Assembly: GCF_022968135.1 (NCBI RefSeq)
Contig: NZ_JALJRA010000013.1
Span: forward strand, 1-64,000
Direction of reading: 5' to 3'
DNA from: Pseudorhizobium tarimense
Lineage (GTDB): Bacteria > Pseudomonadota > Alphaproteobacteria > Rhizobiales > Rhizobiaceae
DNA length: 64,000 bases
Positions 44,127-53,291 of this stretch are shown here, piece by piece (within the stretch, counting starts at the first letter, position 1; the number at the start of each line of letters is the position of its first letter). The notes under the pieces are model-generated. The model had not been told where the DNA came from. It saw only the letters and a program-made list of their open reading frames with translations, and did no database searches. The position numbers were made by a program, and so were the translations under genes.

Positions 44127-45260
44127 TCAGAGCTTGAGCTTGTCGGGGAAGTAGTGCTTGTAGGCGAGAGCGTAGTCAGGCGAGTTCATCAACTCGTAAT
44201 AGGTGACCCGCTCCACCCACTGGCGCTGGCTGTCCAGCACCCGCTTCATGAACTCGTCCTGCTCCAGCTCGGCGATCAGCTCGTCCCAGGCCTGAATCTG
44301 CGCGTCGAGGATGTCCTGCGACGTGCGGTGGACGGTAACCCCGGAATCTTCCTCCAGCTTGCGGAGGTCGGCCGAGTAATTGTTCATCGCCGATGCCGTG
44401 TTGGCGGTCGATGCAGCTTCCACCGCATAGCGGACGATCGCCTGGAGATCCGGCTCCAGATCCTCGTAGAAGCCCCTGTTGAACAGGAACTCGAAGGATT
44501 CCGAGGCCTGGTGGTAGGACGACAGGTAGTAGTTCTTGGCCACGTCCTGCGCGCCGAAGCGAAGGTCTGAAGACGGGTTGTTGAACTCGAACGCGTCGAT
44601 GACGCCGCGCTCCATGGCCGGGACGATCTCGCCGCCGGGAAGCTGGGCGACGGACATGCCCATCTTCTGCATCAGGTCCGCGGCGAGCCCGACGGTGCGA
44701 TACTTGAGCCCCTGGATGTCGTTGACGGTGTTGACTTCGTTCTTGAACCAGCCGAAGGGCTGGGCGAACATCGGGAAGCCCAGGTAGCCGACGACTTCTA
44801 GGCCGAGGATGTCCTGCTGCAGTTCGCGGTAGAACTCGTTACCGCCCCCTTCATAGAACCAGGACAGCATGGTCGTGGCCGAACCGCCGAAAACCGGTCC
44901 TGTGCCGAACAGCGATGCGCCCTTGTGCTTGCCGTACCAGTAGACCGGAACGGAATGAGCTGCATCGATTACGCCATCGTGGCATGCGTCGAGCACCTGG
45001 AAGGCACCGACCACGGCGCCCGCCGGAAGCAGGTCCACCGTCAGCCGACCGCCCGACATGGCTTCCACGCGCTCGGTAAACTGTCTGGCGAAATCCATCC
45101 AGATGTCCGAAGCAGGCCACGAGGTCTGCATCTTCATCACCATTGGCGATTGTGCCAGGACGGCGGGTGCGGCCAGAGTGCCTGCGGCAGCTCCACCTGC
45201 GGTTGCGCTTATTTTCAAGAACGATCGGCGCGTGTGCGCCTTCTCTGACTTTTCCATCAT
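44127..45260 (-). CDS. TRAP transporter substrate-binding protein, TakP-like
   Basis: A 377-residue periplasmic protein with a Tat signal (TRRSFLKISATAGG). The mature part follows the TakP/DctP pattern: MKMQTSWPASDIWMDFARQF, the signature VGLAADLMQKMGMSVAQLPGGEI and FEFNNPSSDLRFG, as in the 2-oxo-acid-binding TakP of Rhodobacter. Substrates of this clade include pyruvate and other keto acids or lactate. First gene of the operon; transcription runs to dctQM. Confidence 0.92.
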   Translation of the reverse strand: MMEKSEKAHTRRSFLKISATAGGAAAGTLAAPAVLAQSPMVMKMQTSWPASDIWMDFARQFTERVEAMSGGRLTVDLLPAGAVVGAFQVLDACHDGVIDAAHSVPVYWYGKHKGASLFGTGPVFGGSATTMLSWFYEGGGNEFYRELQQDILGLEVVGYLGFPMFAQPFGWFKNEVNTVNDIQGLKYRTVGLAADLMQKMGMSVAQLPGGEIVPAMERGVIDAFEFNNPSSDLRFGAQDVAKNYYLSSYHQASESFEFLFNRGFYEDLEPDLQAIVRYAVEAASTANTASAMNNYSADLRKLEEDSGVTVHRTSQDILDAQIQAWDELIAELEQDEFMKRVLDSQRQWVERVTYYELMNSPDYALAYKHYFPDKLKL

Positions 45261-45401
45261 TTTCTCCTCCCAATGGGCGGGCTATTGCCCTTGTCCCGCT
45301 GGGGAGTATTCCGGAAAAGAACATCAACTTCAATAGAAGCGACCTGCCGGTGCCTCAATTAAGCGTGCGCCGGCGCGATTTCAGACAAAAGTATGGGAGA
45401 T

Positions 45402-45566
45402 TCAACGAGCTTTTGCGGCCGGAATGGAGGCGGTGCTGCAGGGGTCGACGCCATAAGCCGGTGCACATTCGCCATTGCCGGCGGCGCCGGTCTTCGGCGC
45501 GATGAACGAGCCGGCAAGAATGGTAAGTGCCGCGCACACAAAGAAGAGTGCGATGGGCTTGCCCAT
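45402..45566 (-). CDS. Small secreted protein, 54 residues
   Basis: MGKPIALFFVCAALTILAGS is a good signal-peptide/anchor start; the mature part (APKTGAAGNGECAPAYGVDPCSTAS) has two Cys. A frame upstream is open but without features. The family is unknown. It lies upstream of the TRAP operon and downstream of a convergent NDUFA9 gene. Confidence 0.5.
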   Translation of the reverse strand: MGKPIALFFVCAALTILAGSFIAPKTGAAGNGECAPAYGVDPCSTASIPAAKAR

Positions 45567-45757
45567 GGAAGTGTGCCTTTCAGAAAGACGCGTGACGTCA
45601 GGAACGTGTTGTAGCCGCAGCCGTGTATTGGTCTGCAGTGTCGTTTTCAATAGCGGAAGTTGCTGAATCGGCCGTTAATGGCAGACTGTTTCAGGATGCG
45701 GCGATTGTGCCACATCGAGTGCCTTCTCAGGTGCCACGACGAGGGAAAGACGCCGCT

Positions 45758-46738
45758 TCAGGCCGCCTTGCCGGTATTGGTGAACTGTCCCTGCGGACGG
45801 TACTGAATCAGGTAGGACGGCACCACCGAAGACAGGAGCGTCGGGTTGATGCCCATACCCTCGAGCGTCCGACCCTCGTCGATCGCAGCCTTCGAGACGA
45901 CGTTGTCGTGCTTCAGCAGTTCCACCTGATCGGCTGTGATCGGCGGCGTGATGAGCGGTACGAGCGAGGCAACGCTACCGAGCAGCGAGGCAATCGGAAA
46001 CGGCAGCGAGACGAGCGCGCGCTTGCGGCTTGTCGTGCGCAGCACCAGTTCGAGGATCTCGCGGAACGTCAGGATTTCCGGTCCGCCAAGTTCATAGATC
46101 CTGCCGCCGGGGATGACGCCGTCGACGCCGAGAGCCACCGCCTGTGCCACGTCTTCGACGTAGACAGGCTGAAACCTGGTCTTGCCGCCGCCGATCAGGG
46201 GAAGGGCGGGGAACATCTTCGCCATGCCGGCGAACTTGTTGAAGAAGCTGTCTTCCGGACCGAAGACAATCGACGGGCGCATGATGACGGCGTCTGGAAC
46301 GGTGGACAGGATAGCGGCCTCTGCGCGAGCCTTGCTGCTGGCGTAGCTCGACTCTGAGCTCTGCTCCGCGCCGATGGCGGAGATGTGAACCAGCTTGGCG
46401 CCGACGGCACGAGCCGCCTCTGCGACGGCGCGGCCACCGAAGTCCTGGACGGCCGAGAAGGAATTACGGCCGCTTTCGAACAGGATGCCGACGCAGTTCA
46501 CCACGAAGGAGGCGCCCTCGACGGCACGATCCACGGACTGGCGATAGCGCAGGTTGGCCTGCACCAGGGAGATCTGCCCGACATAGCCATAAGGCAGCAG
46601 GAAGCCGGCAAGATCGGGTCGCCGCACAGCAACCCGGATACGATAGCCACGCTTGACGAGCGTGCGCACCACGTGGCGCCCGACAAAACCCGATCCGCCG
46701 AACACGGTAACGAGGGGTGGCAGGTTGGACACGGTCAT
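45758..46738 (-). CDS. Complex I NDUFA9-like NAD(P)-binding protein
   Basis: A 326-residue atypical SDR. VTVFGGSGFVGRHVVRTLVKRG (residues 10-31) is the Rossmann motif and LVHISAIGAEQSSES marks the core. In Rhizobiales it is conserved beside or near uppP and is annotated as the complex I 39-kDa subunit family. It may bind NADPH to stabilise NADH:quinone oxidoreductase, though a free reductase role is possible. Confidence 0.9.
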   Translation of the reverse strand: MTVSNLPPLVTVFGGSGFVGRHVVRTLVKRGYRIRVAVRRPDLAGFLLPYGYVGQISLVQANLRYRQSVDRAVEGASFVVNCVGILFESGRNSFSAVQDFGGRAVAEAARAVGAKLVHISAIGAEQSSESSYASSKARAEAAILSTVPDAVIMRPSIVFGPEDSFFNKFAGMAKMFPALPLIGGGKTRFQPVYVEDVAQAVALGVDGVIPGGRIYELGGPEILTFREILELVLRTTSRKRALVSLPFPIASLLGSVASLVPLITPPITADQVELLKHDNVVSKAAIDEGRTLEGMGINPTLLSSVVPSYLIQYRPQGQFTNTGKAA

Positions 46739-46839
46739 GATGCTGCTCCGGGAGCTATGATGGTCGGATTGTTATCGGTCTCTTAGACCAAATGCTCCGC
46801 GACGGGAAGCCGGAGAAATGCCGCATTCAGCGGCCCGCC

Positions 46840-47127
46840 TCAGACGCCCTCGACCACCACCATCTCGGCATCGGCGACTTCCTGGCGGATCTTTGCCGCG
46901 GCCTGATATTCCGGGGAATTGTAGCAATCGACGGCCGCCTGCAGGGAGGGGAACTCGATGACGACGTTGCGGGCGCGCGCACCGCCTTCCAGCTCGACGA
47001 ACTCCCCGCCACGGGCAAGGAAGTTTGCGCCAAAGCGCTCGAAGGCCGGTTTCGCCGTGGCTACATAATCCTTGTAGCGCTCGGCATCGCGCACGTCGAC
47101 GCGTGCGATCCAGTATCCTTTGGCCAT
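46840..47127 (-). CDS. DUF1330 domain protein
   Basis: A 95-residue dimeric alpha-beta barrel protein. MAKGYWIARVDVRDAERYKDY is the family start and NVVIEFPSLQAAVDCYNSPEYQ the conserved core. It is separated from pyrF by a short gap. The function is unknown; length matches the family. Confidence 0.92.
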   Translation of the reverse strand: MAKGYWIARVDVRDAERYKDYVATAKPAFERFGANFLARGGEFVELEGGARARNVVIEFPSLQAAVDCYNSPEYQAAAKIRQEVADAEMVVVEGV

Positions 47128-47152
47128 GACGATCTCCTCCTTAAAGCTGAAC

Positions 47153-47845
47153 TTAGAGCGCGCCGGCCATCTCATCCAGGATTGCGCGGGCGGCGGCCTT
47201 TGGATCCTGCGCCTTGACGACGGGGCGACCGACGACGAGATGGCTGGACCCGGCGCGCAGCGCATTGGCGGGCGTCATAACCCGTTTCTGGTCTCCGGCA
47301 TCCGATCCGGTTGGCCGAATGCCGGGCGTTACCACGCTCATCTTCTGCCCGACGATCCACCGAACTTCCGCGGCTTCTTCTGCCGAGCACACGATGCCGC
47401 CCATGCCGGCGTTCCGCGCCTGCTCGGCCCGGCGCAGCACCAGCGTTCTGGGGTCACTGTCATAACCAGCTTCCCGAAGATCCGCCTCGTCCATGGAGGT
47501 GAGAACCGTGACGCCGAGAAGAGTGAGGTCCGAGCCCCTGGCTGCGTCGACGGCTGCGCGCATCGCCTTCGGATAGGCGTGCAGCGTCAGCATCGAGACT
47601 CCCATCTTGGCGATGTTCTCGACACCCTTTGCCACCGTGTTATCGATGTCGAGCAGCTTCATGTCGAGAAAGACCTTCTTACCGTCCGCGATAAGATCGC
47701 GGGCAAAGTCGAGGCCGCCGGCGAAGACGAGTTGGTAGCCGATCTTGTAGAAGGAAACATCGTCGCCAAGGGCCGTAACCAGATCTCGAGCCTCGTTCAC
47801 GATGGGACTATCCAGGCCAATGATCAGGCAGTCACGTGCGTCCAT
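47153..47845 (-). CDS. pyrF: Orotidine 5'-phosphate decarboxylase
   Basis: A 230-residue TIM-barrel enzyme of pyrimidine synthesis. [12 protein letters not shown] (DxKxxD catalytic array) is near residue 60 and [19 protein letters not shown] near 175, including the phosphate loop. ATG 47845 overlaps the end of the phosphatase gene by 14 bases. A longer open frame upstream has no family sequence. Confidence 0.96.
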   Translation of the reverse strand: MDARDCLIIGLDSPIVNEARDLVTALGDDVSFYKIGYQLVFAGGLDFARDLIADGKKVFLDMKLLDIDNTVAKGVENIAKMGVSMLTLHAYPKAMRAAVDAARGSDLTLLGVTVLTSMDEADLREAGYDSDPRTLVLRRAEQARNAGMGGIVCSAEEAAEVRWIVGQKMSVVTPGIRPTGSDAGDQKRVMTPANALRAGSSHLVVGRPVVKAQDPKAAARAILDEMAGAL

Positions 47846-48431
47846 GTCCAAATCCCTTCCACTCTTCCATCGGCGTCCAGTCGCATGCCAGATGGCGGTT
47901 CGCAAGGGAGAAGGCATAGAGATTGCCGCCGCCGGCGGGCTGGTCGCGATCTCGTGCGATCGCTTGTCCGCTGAGGTGGCACTTCAAAAGGGTGCCGACG
48001 CCGCCATGGCCGACAAAGGCGATTGGCTCGGACGGGTTGTGTTCGTCAAGGATGCGGCTGACTGCGGAAACGATGCGTGCCTGTGCATCCATGGCGCGTT
48101 CCCAGCCGTGAAAGCTGTCGAACGGATGCGCGAAAAACCAATCGGCAGCCTTCTCGAACTCCTCCGGCGGCAGGAAGCCGGTGGCGGACCGATCGTTTTC
48201 GTGCATGTCGGGCACGACCTCGACAGAGATGTCCAGGAATGACGCCAGGATTTCGGCGGTCTCGATTGCCTTGTGCTCGGCGCTGGAGACGATGCGCTGC
48301 AAGGCCGCCACCCACGGCTGCTGTGCCGTGGTCAGTGCCCGCGCACGGCCCACCTCAGACAGTCCCCACTCGGGAACGGCTATGTCGGGATCGATCCGGA
48401 CCTGCGGGTGCGTGATATAGACCCCGAACAT
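47832..48431 (-). CDS. Histidine phosphatase-family protein
   Basis: A 199-residue phosphoglycerate mutase-like protein. The first motif (usually RHG) reads [36 protein letters not shown] stands where the catalytic RHG would be, and [12 protein letters not shown] replaces SSP.-type arginine positions. [11 protein letters not shown] holds the second catalytic His. So the active site is modified and activity is uncertain. It overlaps pyrF. Confidence 0.82.
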   Translation of the reverse strand: MFGVYITHPQVRIDPDIAVPEWGLSEVGRARALTTAQQPWVAALQRIVSSAEHKAIETAEILASFLDISVEVVPDMHENDRSATGFLPPEEFEKAADWFFAHPFDSFHGWERAMDAQARIVSAVSRILDEHNPSEPIAFVGHGGVGTLLKCHLSGQAIARDRDQPAGGGNLYAFSLANRHLACDWTPMEEWKGFGHGRT

Positions 48432-48438
48432 GAGCGAT

Positions 48439-49035
48439 CTAGCCTCGGCTATACACCCACAACTGGGCGGGCGGGATGTTGCGGACGATGAAGTCTAGGT
48501 GCTTGATCTGGAAGCGTTCGGGCCGTGCATCGATCGGTGAGACCGGGCTGTAGGTGATCTGCACGACGGGCCTGCCTGCCGGCATACGGTCGAGCAGATC
48601 CTCCAGAAGCGCAATGCGTCGCTCCATCGGGAAGCTCAAGAGCGGAATGGCCGAGATCACCGCATCGAACGTTCGGTCCTTCCACTCGCCGAGGGTCCGG
48701 TCGAGGTCGAAGGCGTCTCCATTGATGAAGTTTACGCCTGGGATGGTGCGGGTGAGGTGCTGGAAGAAATCGGTCGAGTATTCGACGGAGACGAGATTCT
48801 CCGGGGCAATCCCGCGATCGATGATCGCCTTTGTGATGATGCCGGTTCCGGGGCCAAGCTCCAGAACGGGCAGTCCGGAGGAGGGCTCGATCACGCTTGC
48901 CATGCGCTTGGCCGTGACAGCGGAGGTGGGCAGAATGGCACCGACGCTCTTGGGGCCATCGATCCATCCCTTGAAGAAGCGGATTTCCTCGTCGAACTTC
49001 CGGCCCAGTCGTTCCTTCAGTCGCATGTCTATCAT
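48439..49035 (-). CDS. pmtA: Phospholipid N-methyltransferase PmtA
   Basis: A 198-residue protein of the rhizobial PmtA type, which methylates phosphatidylethanolamine to phosphatidylcholine at the membrane. KERLGRKFDEEIRFFKGWIDGPKSVGAILPTS is the family N-terminus (given in pieces), VLELGPGTGIITKAI the AdoMet site, and ITYSPVSP the C-terminal conserved part. GGAGGAGG precedes ATG 49035; ATG 49026 is an alternative. Confidence 0.93.
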   Translation of the reverse strand: MIDMRLKERLGRKFDEEIRFFKGWIDGPKSVGAILPTSAVTAKRMASVIEPSSGLPVLELGPGTGIITKAIIDRGIAPENLVSVEYSTDFFQHLTRTIPGVNFINGDAFDLDRTLGEWKDRTFDAVISAIPLLSFPMERRIALLEDLLDRMPAGRPVVQITYSPVSPIDARPERFQIKHLDFIVRNIPPAQLWVYSRG

Positions 49036-49115
49036 TCCTCCTCCAAGGTCTCTCGCAGTTATGCGCAGCCAATGACGCAAAAACAAGGCGGAATGTCGCA
49101 GGCAGAAAATTCTAC

Positions 49116-49146
49116 AAAAAAAGCGGCAGGAGTGACTGCCGCTTTT
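49116..49146 (-). terminator. Rho-independent terminator of dnaN
   Basis: AAAAGCGGCAG / CTGCCGCTTTT form an 11-base stem with a 6-base loop, followed on the minus strand by a T-run. It lies just after the dnaN stop and ahead of pmtA. Confidence 0.9.
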
Positions 49147-49154
49147 CGCGGGAT

Positions 49155-50273
49155 CTATACGCGCATCGGCATCAGGACATAGAGCGCATCGTCGCCCGCC
49201 GTATCGCGAACCAGCGTCGGCGAGCCGGCATCTGCCAGCATGAAGATCGCGTCTTCGCCGGAAAGCTGGGCCGTGATGTCGAGCAGGTATTTGGCGTTAA
49301 AGCCGATCTCCAGCGGATCGTTCTCATAACCGACGGCGACCTCTTCCGTCGCACTGCCGGAATCCGGGTTGTTCACCGTCAGCGTCAGCTGGCCATCCGT
49401 AAGTGCCAACTTGACGGCACGGCCGCGTTCCGAGGAAATCGTCGAAACGCGGTCGACGGCGCGCGTGAAGCTCTGGCAGTCGACGCGCATTTCCTTGTCG
49501 TTGTTGGTCGGGATGACGCGCTGGTAGTCGGGGAAGGTCCCGTCGATCAGCTTGGACGTCATCACGATCGAGCCGATCGTCAGGCGGATCTTGGCGTCGG
49601 AAACCTCGACGGCGACGGTTGCGTCAGGATTATCGACGAGCTTCTGCAGTTCCCCCACCGTCTTGCGCGGAATGATGATGCCGGGCATGCCTTCCGAGCC
49701 GGAGGGGGCGTCGACATCGGCGCGGGCGAGACGGTGGCCATCGGTGGCGACGGCGCGAAGCTTCAGGTCGCCACCTGCCTCGATCGTGTGGAAGAAAATG
49801 CCGTTCAGGTAATAGCGGGTCTCTTCCGTCGAGATTGCAAACTGAGTGCGGTCGATCAGCATCTTGAGATCGGTCGCCTTCAGCTTGAAGGTGTGCGTGA
49901 AACTACCGGCCGTCAGGTCCGGGAAGTCCGCTTCCGGCAGGCATTGTAGCGTGAACTTCGAGCGGCCCGACTGCACGGTCATGGAGCCGCCGTCCGGGTT
50001 GGTCACAAGCAGGACCTCGGAACCGTCCGGCAGCTTGCGCACAATTTCATAAAGCAGATGCGCCGGCACGGTGGTCGCACCCGGTTGCTCCACCATGGCA
50101 GCAACGGCCTCGGTGATTTCGAGATCCAGGTCCGTCGCCTTCAGTTCCAAGTCGGCCCCGCTGGCTCGCATCAGGACGTTCGACAGGATCGGAATGGTGT
50201 TTCGCCGCTCCACCACACGGTGGACGTGGTTCAGCGACTTCAGGAGGTTGGACCGCTCAAGAGTAATACGCAT
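49155..50273 (-). CDS. dnaN: DNA polymerase III subunit beta (sliding clamp)
   Basis: A 372-residue sliding clamp with three clamp domains; starts MRITLERSNLLKSLNHVHRV and ends YVLMPMRV, the usual C-terminal MPMRx. Exactly the family length. ATG 50273 was chosen over upstream frames for this reason. It has its own terminator downstream. Confidence 0.98.
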   Translation of the reverse strand: MRITLERSNLLKSLNHVHRVVERRNTIPILSNVLMRASGADLELKATDLDLEITEAVAAMVEQPGATTVPAHLLYEIVRKLPDGSEVLLVTNPDGGSMTVQSGRSKFTLQCLPEADFPDLTAGSFTHTFKLKATDLKMLIDRTQFAISTEETRYYLNGIFFHTIEAGGDLKLRAVATDGHRLARADVDAPSGSEGMPGIIIPRKTVGELQKLVDNPDATVAVEVSDAKIRLTIGSIVMTSKLIDGTFPDYQRVIPTNNDKEMRVDCQSFTRAVDRVSTISSERGRAVKLALTDGQLTLTVNNPDSGSATEEVAVGYENDPLEIGFNAKYLLDITAQLSGEDAIFMLADAGSPTLVRDTAGDDALYVLMPMRV

Positions 50274-50522
50274 GGACGCTACCGCTTTCGACAGGGCGCG
50301 CCTGGGACGACGGCGCCCGTATAGTTGCCGGCCTCGCAGGGGCCGCAAGATGTGGACGCGCAAAATGGCAGAAGATTTACCCATAAAGCAAGAGCCGCGA
50401 CAACGCTGCGCATGGCGATGGTGAACTTCCCCCGGCGATCCACAGCTTAGCGCGTTTCACGCCCTCCTTGCGGATGCGCCCTCGGGTGCCATAAGAGGAA
50501 AGGCCCCTCCAATTTGCCGAGC

Positions 50523-51446
50523 ATGTCTTTGAGCGACGACAGGAATACGACCGCCCGAACCTACCGGATCGCCAACATGGCTATTCCGGCGCGCCCGCTC
50601 GAGCCGGCGCTCTATCTCGTGGCGACGCCCATTGGAAATCTCGGCGACGTGACCCTTCGCGCACTCGAAACACTGGCGGGGGCGGACGTGCTCGCCTGCG
50701 AGGACACTCGGGTGACGCGCGTACTGCTCGACCGCTATGGCATCGTCAATCGACCCTTTGCCTATCACGAACACAACGCCGATGAGGCCGGTCCTAAGTT
50801 GATCGCGGCGCTGGAGGAGGGGCGATCGGTGGCGCTGGTCTCCGACGCCGGCACGCCGCTCGTCTCGGATCCCGGCTACAGGCTGGGGCAAATGGCGATC
50901 GAGGCGGGACACACGGTCGTACCGATACCAGGCCCTTCGGCGCCGCTCGCCGCCCTTGTTGGCTCCGGCCTGCCTTCCGACGCTTTCATGTTCGCCGGCT
51001 TTCTTCCGGTCAAGGACAAGGGCAAACGCGATCGGCTCGCGGAGCTCTCCCGCGTTCCGGCAACCCTGATCTTCTTTGAGTCTCCGCACCGCATCGGCGC
51101 CAGCCTCGCCGCGGCGGCCGACGTCTTGGGGCCTGGTCGGCGCGCCGCCGTCTGCCGCGAGTTGACCAAGACCTATGAGGAGTTCCAGCGCGGAACTCTG
51201 GAAGAGCTAGCGGTGCATTATGATGGCCGTACGGTGAAGGGTGAGATCGTCCTCTTGATTGCTCCGCCGGAGATCGACGATGTTCCAGGTGCGATGGAGG
51301 TCGACGTCCTTCTGCGGGAGCTGGCGGCCACCATGTCGACCTCCAAGGCGGCCGCCGAAGGTGCGCGGCTGACTGGGCTTTCCAAGAAGGACCTCTACCA
51401 GCGGCTGCTGGCTTTGAAGAAAGAAGGCGGTGGCGAAGGCTCCTGA
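50523..51446 (+). CDS. rsmI: 16S rRNA (cytidine1402-2'-O)-methyltransferase
   Basis: A 307-residue TP_methylase-family protein. LYLVATPIGNLGDVTLRALE and VSDAGTPLVSDPGYRL are the two main motifs, and VPIPGPSAPLAALVGSGLP is the AdoMet pocket. The C-terminal helix-turn-helix-like region (AAAEGARLTGLSKKDLYQRLLAL) is present. ATG 50523 or a later ATG (50577) could start it. It overlaps the yraN start. Confidence 0.95.
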   Translation: MSLSDDRNTTARTYRIANMAIPARPLEPALYLVATPIGNLGDVTLRALETLAGADVLACEDTRVTRVLLDRYGIVNRPFAYHEHNADEAGPKLIAALEEGRSVALVSDAGTPLVSDPGYRLGQMAIEAGHTVVPIPGPSAPLAALVGSGLPSDAFMFAGFLPVKDKGKRDRLAELSRVPATLIFFESPHRIGASLAAAADVLGPGRRAAVCRELTKTYEEFQRGTLEELAVHYDGRTVKGEIVLLIAPPEIDDVPGAMEVDVLLRELAATMSTSKAAAEGARLTGLSKKDLYQRLLALKKEGGGEGS

Positions 51447-51794
51447 CCGGCTCGGCGCCGGGCGGAGAGGCGAGGGCACCTGGCGGAATATTTCGCTGCC
51501 TTCTATCTGCTCGCCAAGGGCTACCGGCTCGTCGCCTTGCGCTACCGCACCAAGGCCGGCGAGATCGATCTGATCGTCCGCAAGGGCGACCTAGTGGTCT
51601 TCGTCGAGGTGAAGGCGCGTGCGGGCGAGCAGGAAGCGGTCGATGCGGTCAGCTTTACTGCACAAAGGCGCATCGGGGCCGCAAGCGAGATCTGGCTTTC
51701 AACGCAGCGGGATGCGGTCAAGTTGTCCAGCAGATACGACATCGTGGTCGTTATGCCTCGCCGGTTGCCAAGGCATTTTCCGGACGGCTTTTAG
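51431..51794 (+). pseudogene. yraN: YraN-family (UPF0102) protein, apparent +1 frameshift
   Basis: GTG 51431 begins VAKAPDRLGAGRRGE, overlapping rsmI by 16 bases, then the frame shifts in the GGG run at 51475-51477. The next frame continues LAEYFAAFYLLAKGYRLVAL and KAGEIDLIVRKGDLVVFVEVKARA, the endonuclease-like core, to the stop at 51794. Removing one G would restore GEALAEYFAA. Either a sequencing error or a recent mutation. In Rhizobiales rsmI-yraN-gshB are often adjacent; here the ugp genes lie between. Confidence 0.72.
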
Positions 51795-51805
51795 GTTTTT
51801 GAGCA

Positions 51806-51817
51806 CGTTTGCAAACG
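51806..51817. promoter_or_regulatory. CGTTTGCAAACG palindrome
   Basis: A perfect 12-base palindrome about 103 bases before ugpB; it resembles LacI/GalR-type operators. No such regulator is next to it, so its role is uncertain. Confidence 0.4.
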
Positions 51818-51826
51818 CTTGGTGGC

Positions 51827-51844
51827 TTGTCACCTGCCTGACAT
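51827..51844 (+). promoter_or_regulatory. Candidate PhoB box before ugpB
   Basis: TTGTCAC-CTGC-CTGACAT has the 7+4+7 spacing of a Pho box (CTGTCAT-N4-CTGTCAT), matching 11 of 14 positions. ugp genes are known PhoB targets in bacteria. A second CTGTCAC is at 51859. Confidence 0.55.
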
Positions 51845-51919
51845 GAAACCGTTAAGGCCCTGTCACTTGCCGCCCCTATTGGCTTGCTCACCGATCAACC
51901 AGTGGGAAGGGACCAAGTC

Positions 51920-53218
51920 ATGATCACGAAATTTTCCATGGCCGCTCTTGCGGTCACATTCTCTGCCACGTCTTCGCTGGCCGCAACCAACATCACCTGG
52001 TGGCACGGCATGGGTGGCCGCAACGGCGAAGTCATCAACGAGATTTCGCAGAAGTTCAACCAATCCCAGAGCGAGTGTGCACTGACACCCGTTTCTAAGG
52101 GCACGTATGAAGAAGCGCTCGCTTCCGGCATTGCTGCCTTCCGTTCCGGCGAGCAGCCGAACATCCTGCAGGTGTTTGACGCAGGTGCTGCCACGATTAT
52201 CAACGCCAAGGGCGCGACCGTTGCCGCCGAAGACCTGATCAAGGACGCCGGCTACGACTTCAACCGCGACGACTTCATCGAAGGCGTCCGCTACTTCTAC
52301 GCCGATTCCGATGGCAAGTTCGTCGGCATGCCGTTCAACTCCTCGGCGCCGATCATGTACATCAATGACGAAGCCTTGAAGAAGGCCGGCGTCGAGGCGC
52401 CGAAGACCTGGGAAGAGTTTGAAGCGATCGCTCCGAAGCTCAAGGAAGCCGGCTACATCCCGCTCGTCCAGTCGCAGCTGACCTGGGAGTTCACCGAGAA
52501 CTTTTTCTCGCGCCACAACCTCCAGTTCGCCTCGAACAACAACGGTTACGACAGCGTCGTCGACACGACGATCAACGTCACCGATCCGAACCACGTGATG
52601 ATGTACGAGAAGCTGAAGGACTGGCACGACAACGGCTACTTCGGCTACTACGGTGCCGGCTGGTCGGACAACCAGAAGCCCTTCGAAGAAAACAAGGTTG
52701 CCCTCTGGATCGGCTCGTCCGGCTCCTTCGGCGGCCTGCAGAAGACGGCTCAGATGCCGTTCTCCGCAACCTTCCTGCCCTACTGGAAGTCGGTAAACCC
52801 GGAAGGTGTTCACACTTTCATCGGTGGCGCCGCGCTTTTTGCAATGTCCGGCAAGTCCGAAGCCGAGAACAAGTGCACGGCGTCCTTCTTCCACTTCCTG
52901 ACCTCGCCCGAGATCCAGAAGTTCTACCACCAGGCTACCGGCTACGTCGCCATCACCGAGGCTGCCTATGAACTGGCCAAGGAAGAGGGTTACTATAAGG
53001 AAAAGCCTGCCGCCGAAGTCGGCATCCAGCAGCTGCAGCTGCCGAGCGGCGAGTGGAACAAGGGCTACCGCCTCGGCTTCTACCCGCAGATCCGCACTAT
53101 TATGGAACGCGAATACAACGGCATCTTCGCTGGCGAAACATCGGTCAAGGACGCGATGGAAACCATCAAGAAGGAAGGCGACGAGCTGCTCGCCCGCTTC
53201 GCCAAGACCGCCGGCTGA
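51920..53218 (+). CDS. ugpB: sn-Glycerol-3-phosphate ABC transporter, binding protein
   Basis: A 432-residue periplasmic protein with a Sec signal (ATSSLAATN). ITWWHGMGGRNGEVINEISQKFN is the UgpB start, and VALWIGSSGSFGGLQKTAQ, FIGGAALFAMSG with LPYWKS are ligand-region segments. GGGAAGGGACC lies before ATG 51920. First gene of ugpBAEC; binds glycerol-3-phosphate or glycerophosphodiesters. Confidence 0.95.
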   Translation: MITKFSMAALAVTFSATSSLAATNITWWHGMGGRNGEVINEISQKFNQSQSECALTPVSKGTYEEALASGIAAFRSGEQPNILQVFDAGAATIINAKGATVAAEDLIKDAGYDFNRDDFIEGVRYFYADSDGKFVGMPFNSSAPIMYINDEALKKAGVEAPKTWEEFEAIAPKLKEAGYIPLVQSQLTWEFTENFFSRHNLQFASNNNGYDSVVDTTINVTDPNHVMMYEKLKDWHDNGYFGYYGAGWSDNQKPFEENKVALWIGSSGSFGGLQKTAQMPFSATFLPYWKSVNPEGVHTFIGGAALFAMSGKSEAENKCTASFFHFLTSPEIQKFYHQATGYVAITEAAYELAKEEGYYKEKPAAEVGIQQLQLPSGEWNKGYRLGFYPQIRTIMEREYNGIFAGETSVKDAMETIKKEGDELLARFAKTAG

Positions 53219-53239
53219 TTTGAGCCTCTGAATGAACAG

Positions 53240-53270
53240 GCCAGGCCGCCCTGAAAAGGAGCGGCCTGGC
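53240..53270 (+). other. Intercistronic hairpin ugpB-ugpA
   Basis: GCCAGGCCGC / GCGGCCTGGC form a 10-base stem with an 11-base loop between the two genes. No T-run; probably stabilises ugpB mRNA. Confidence 0.6.
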
Positions 53271-53291
53271 TTCCCGTAAGGAGGATATGCC

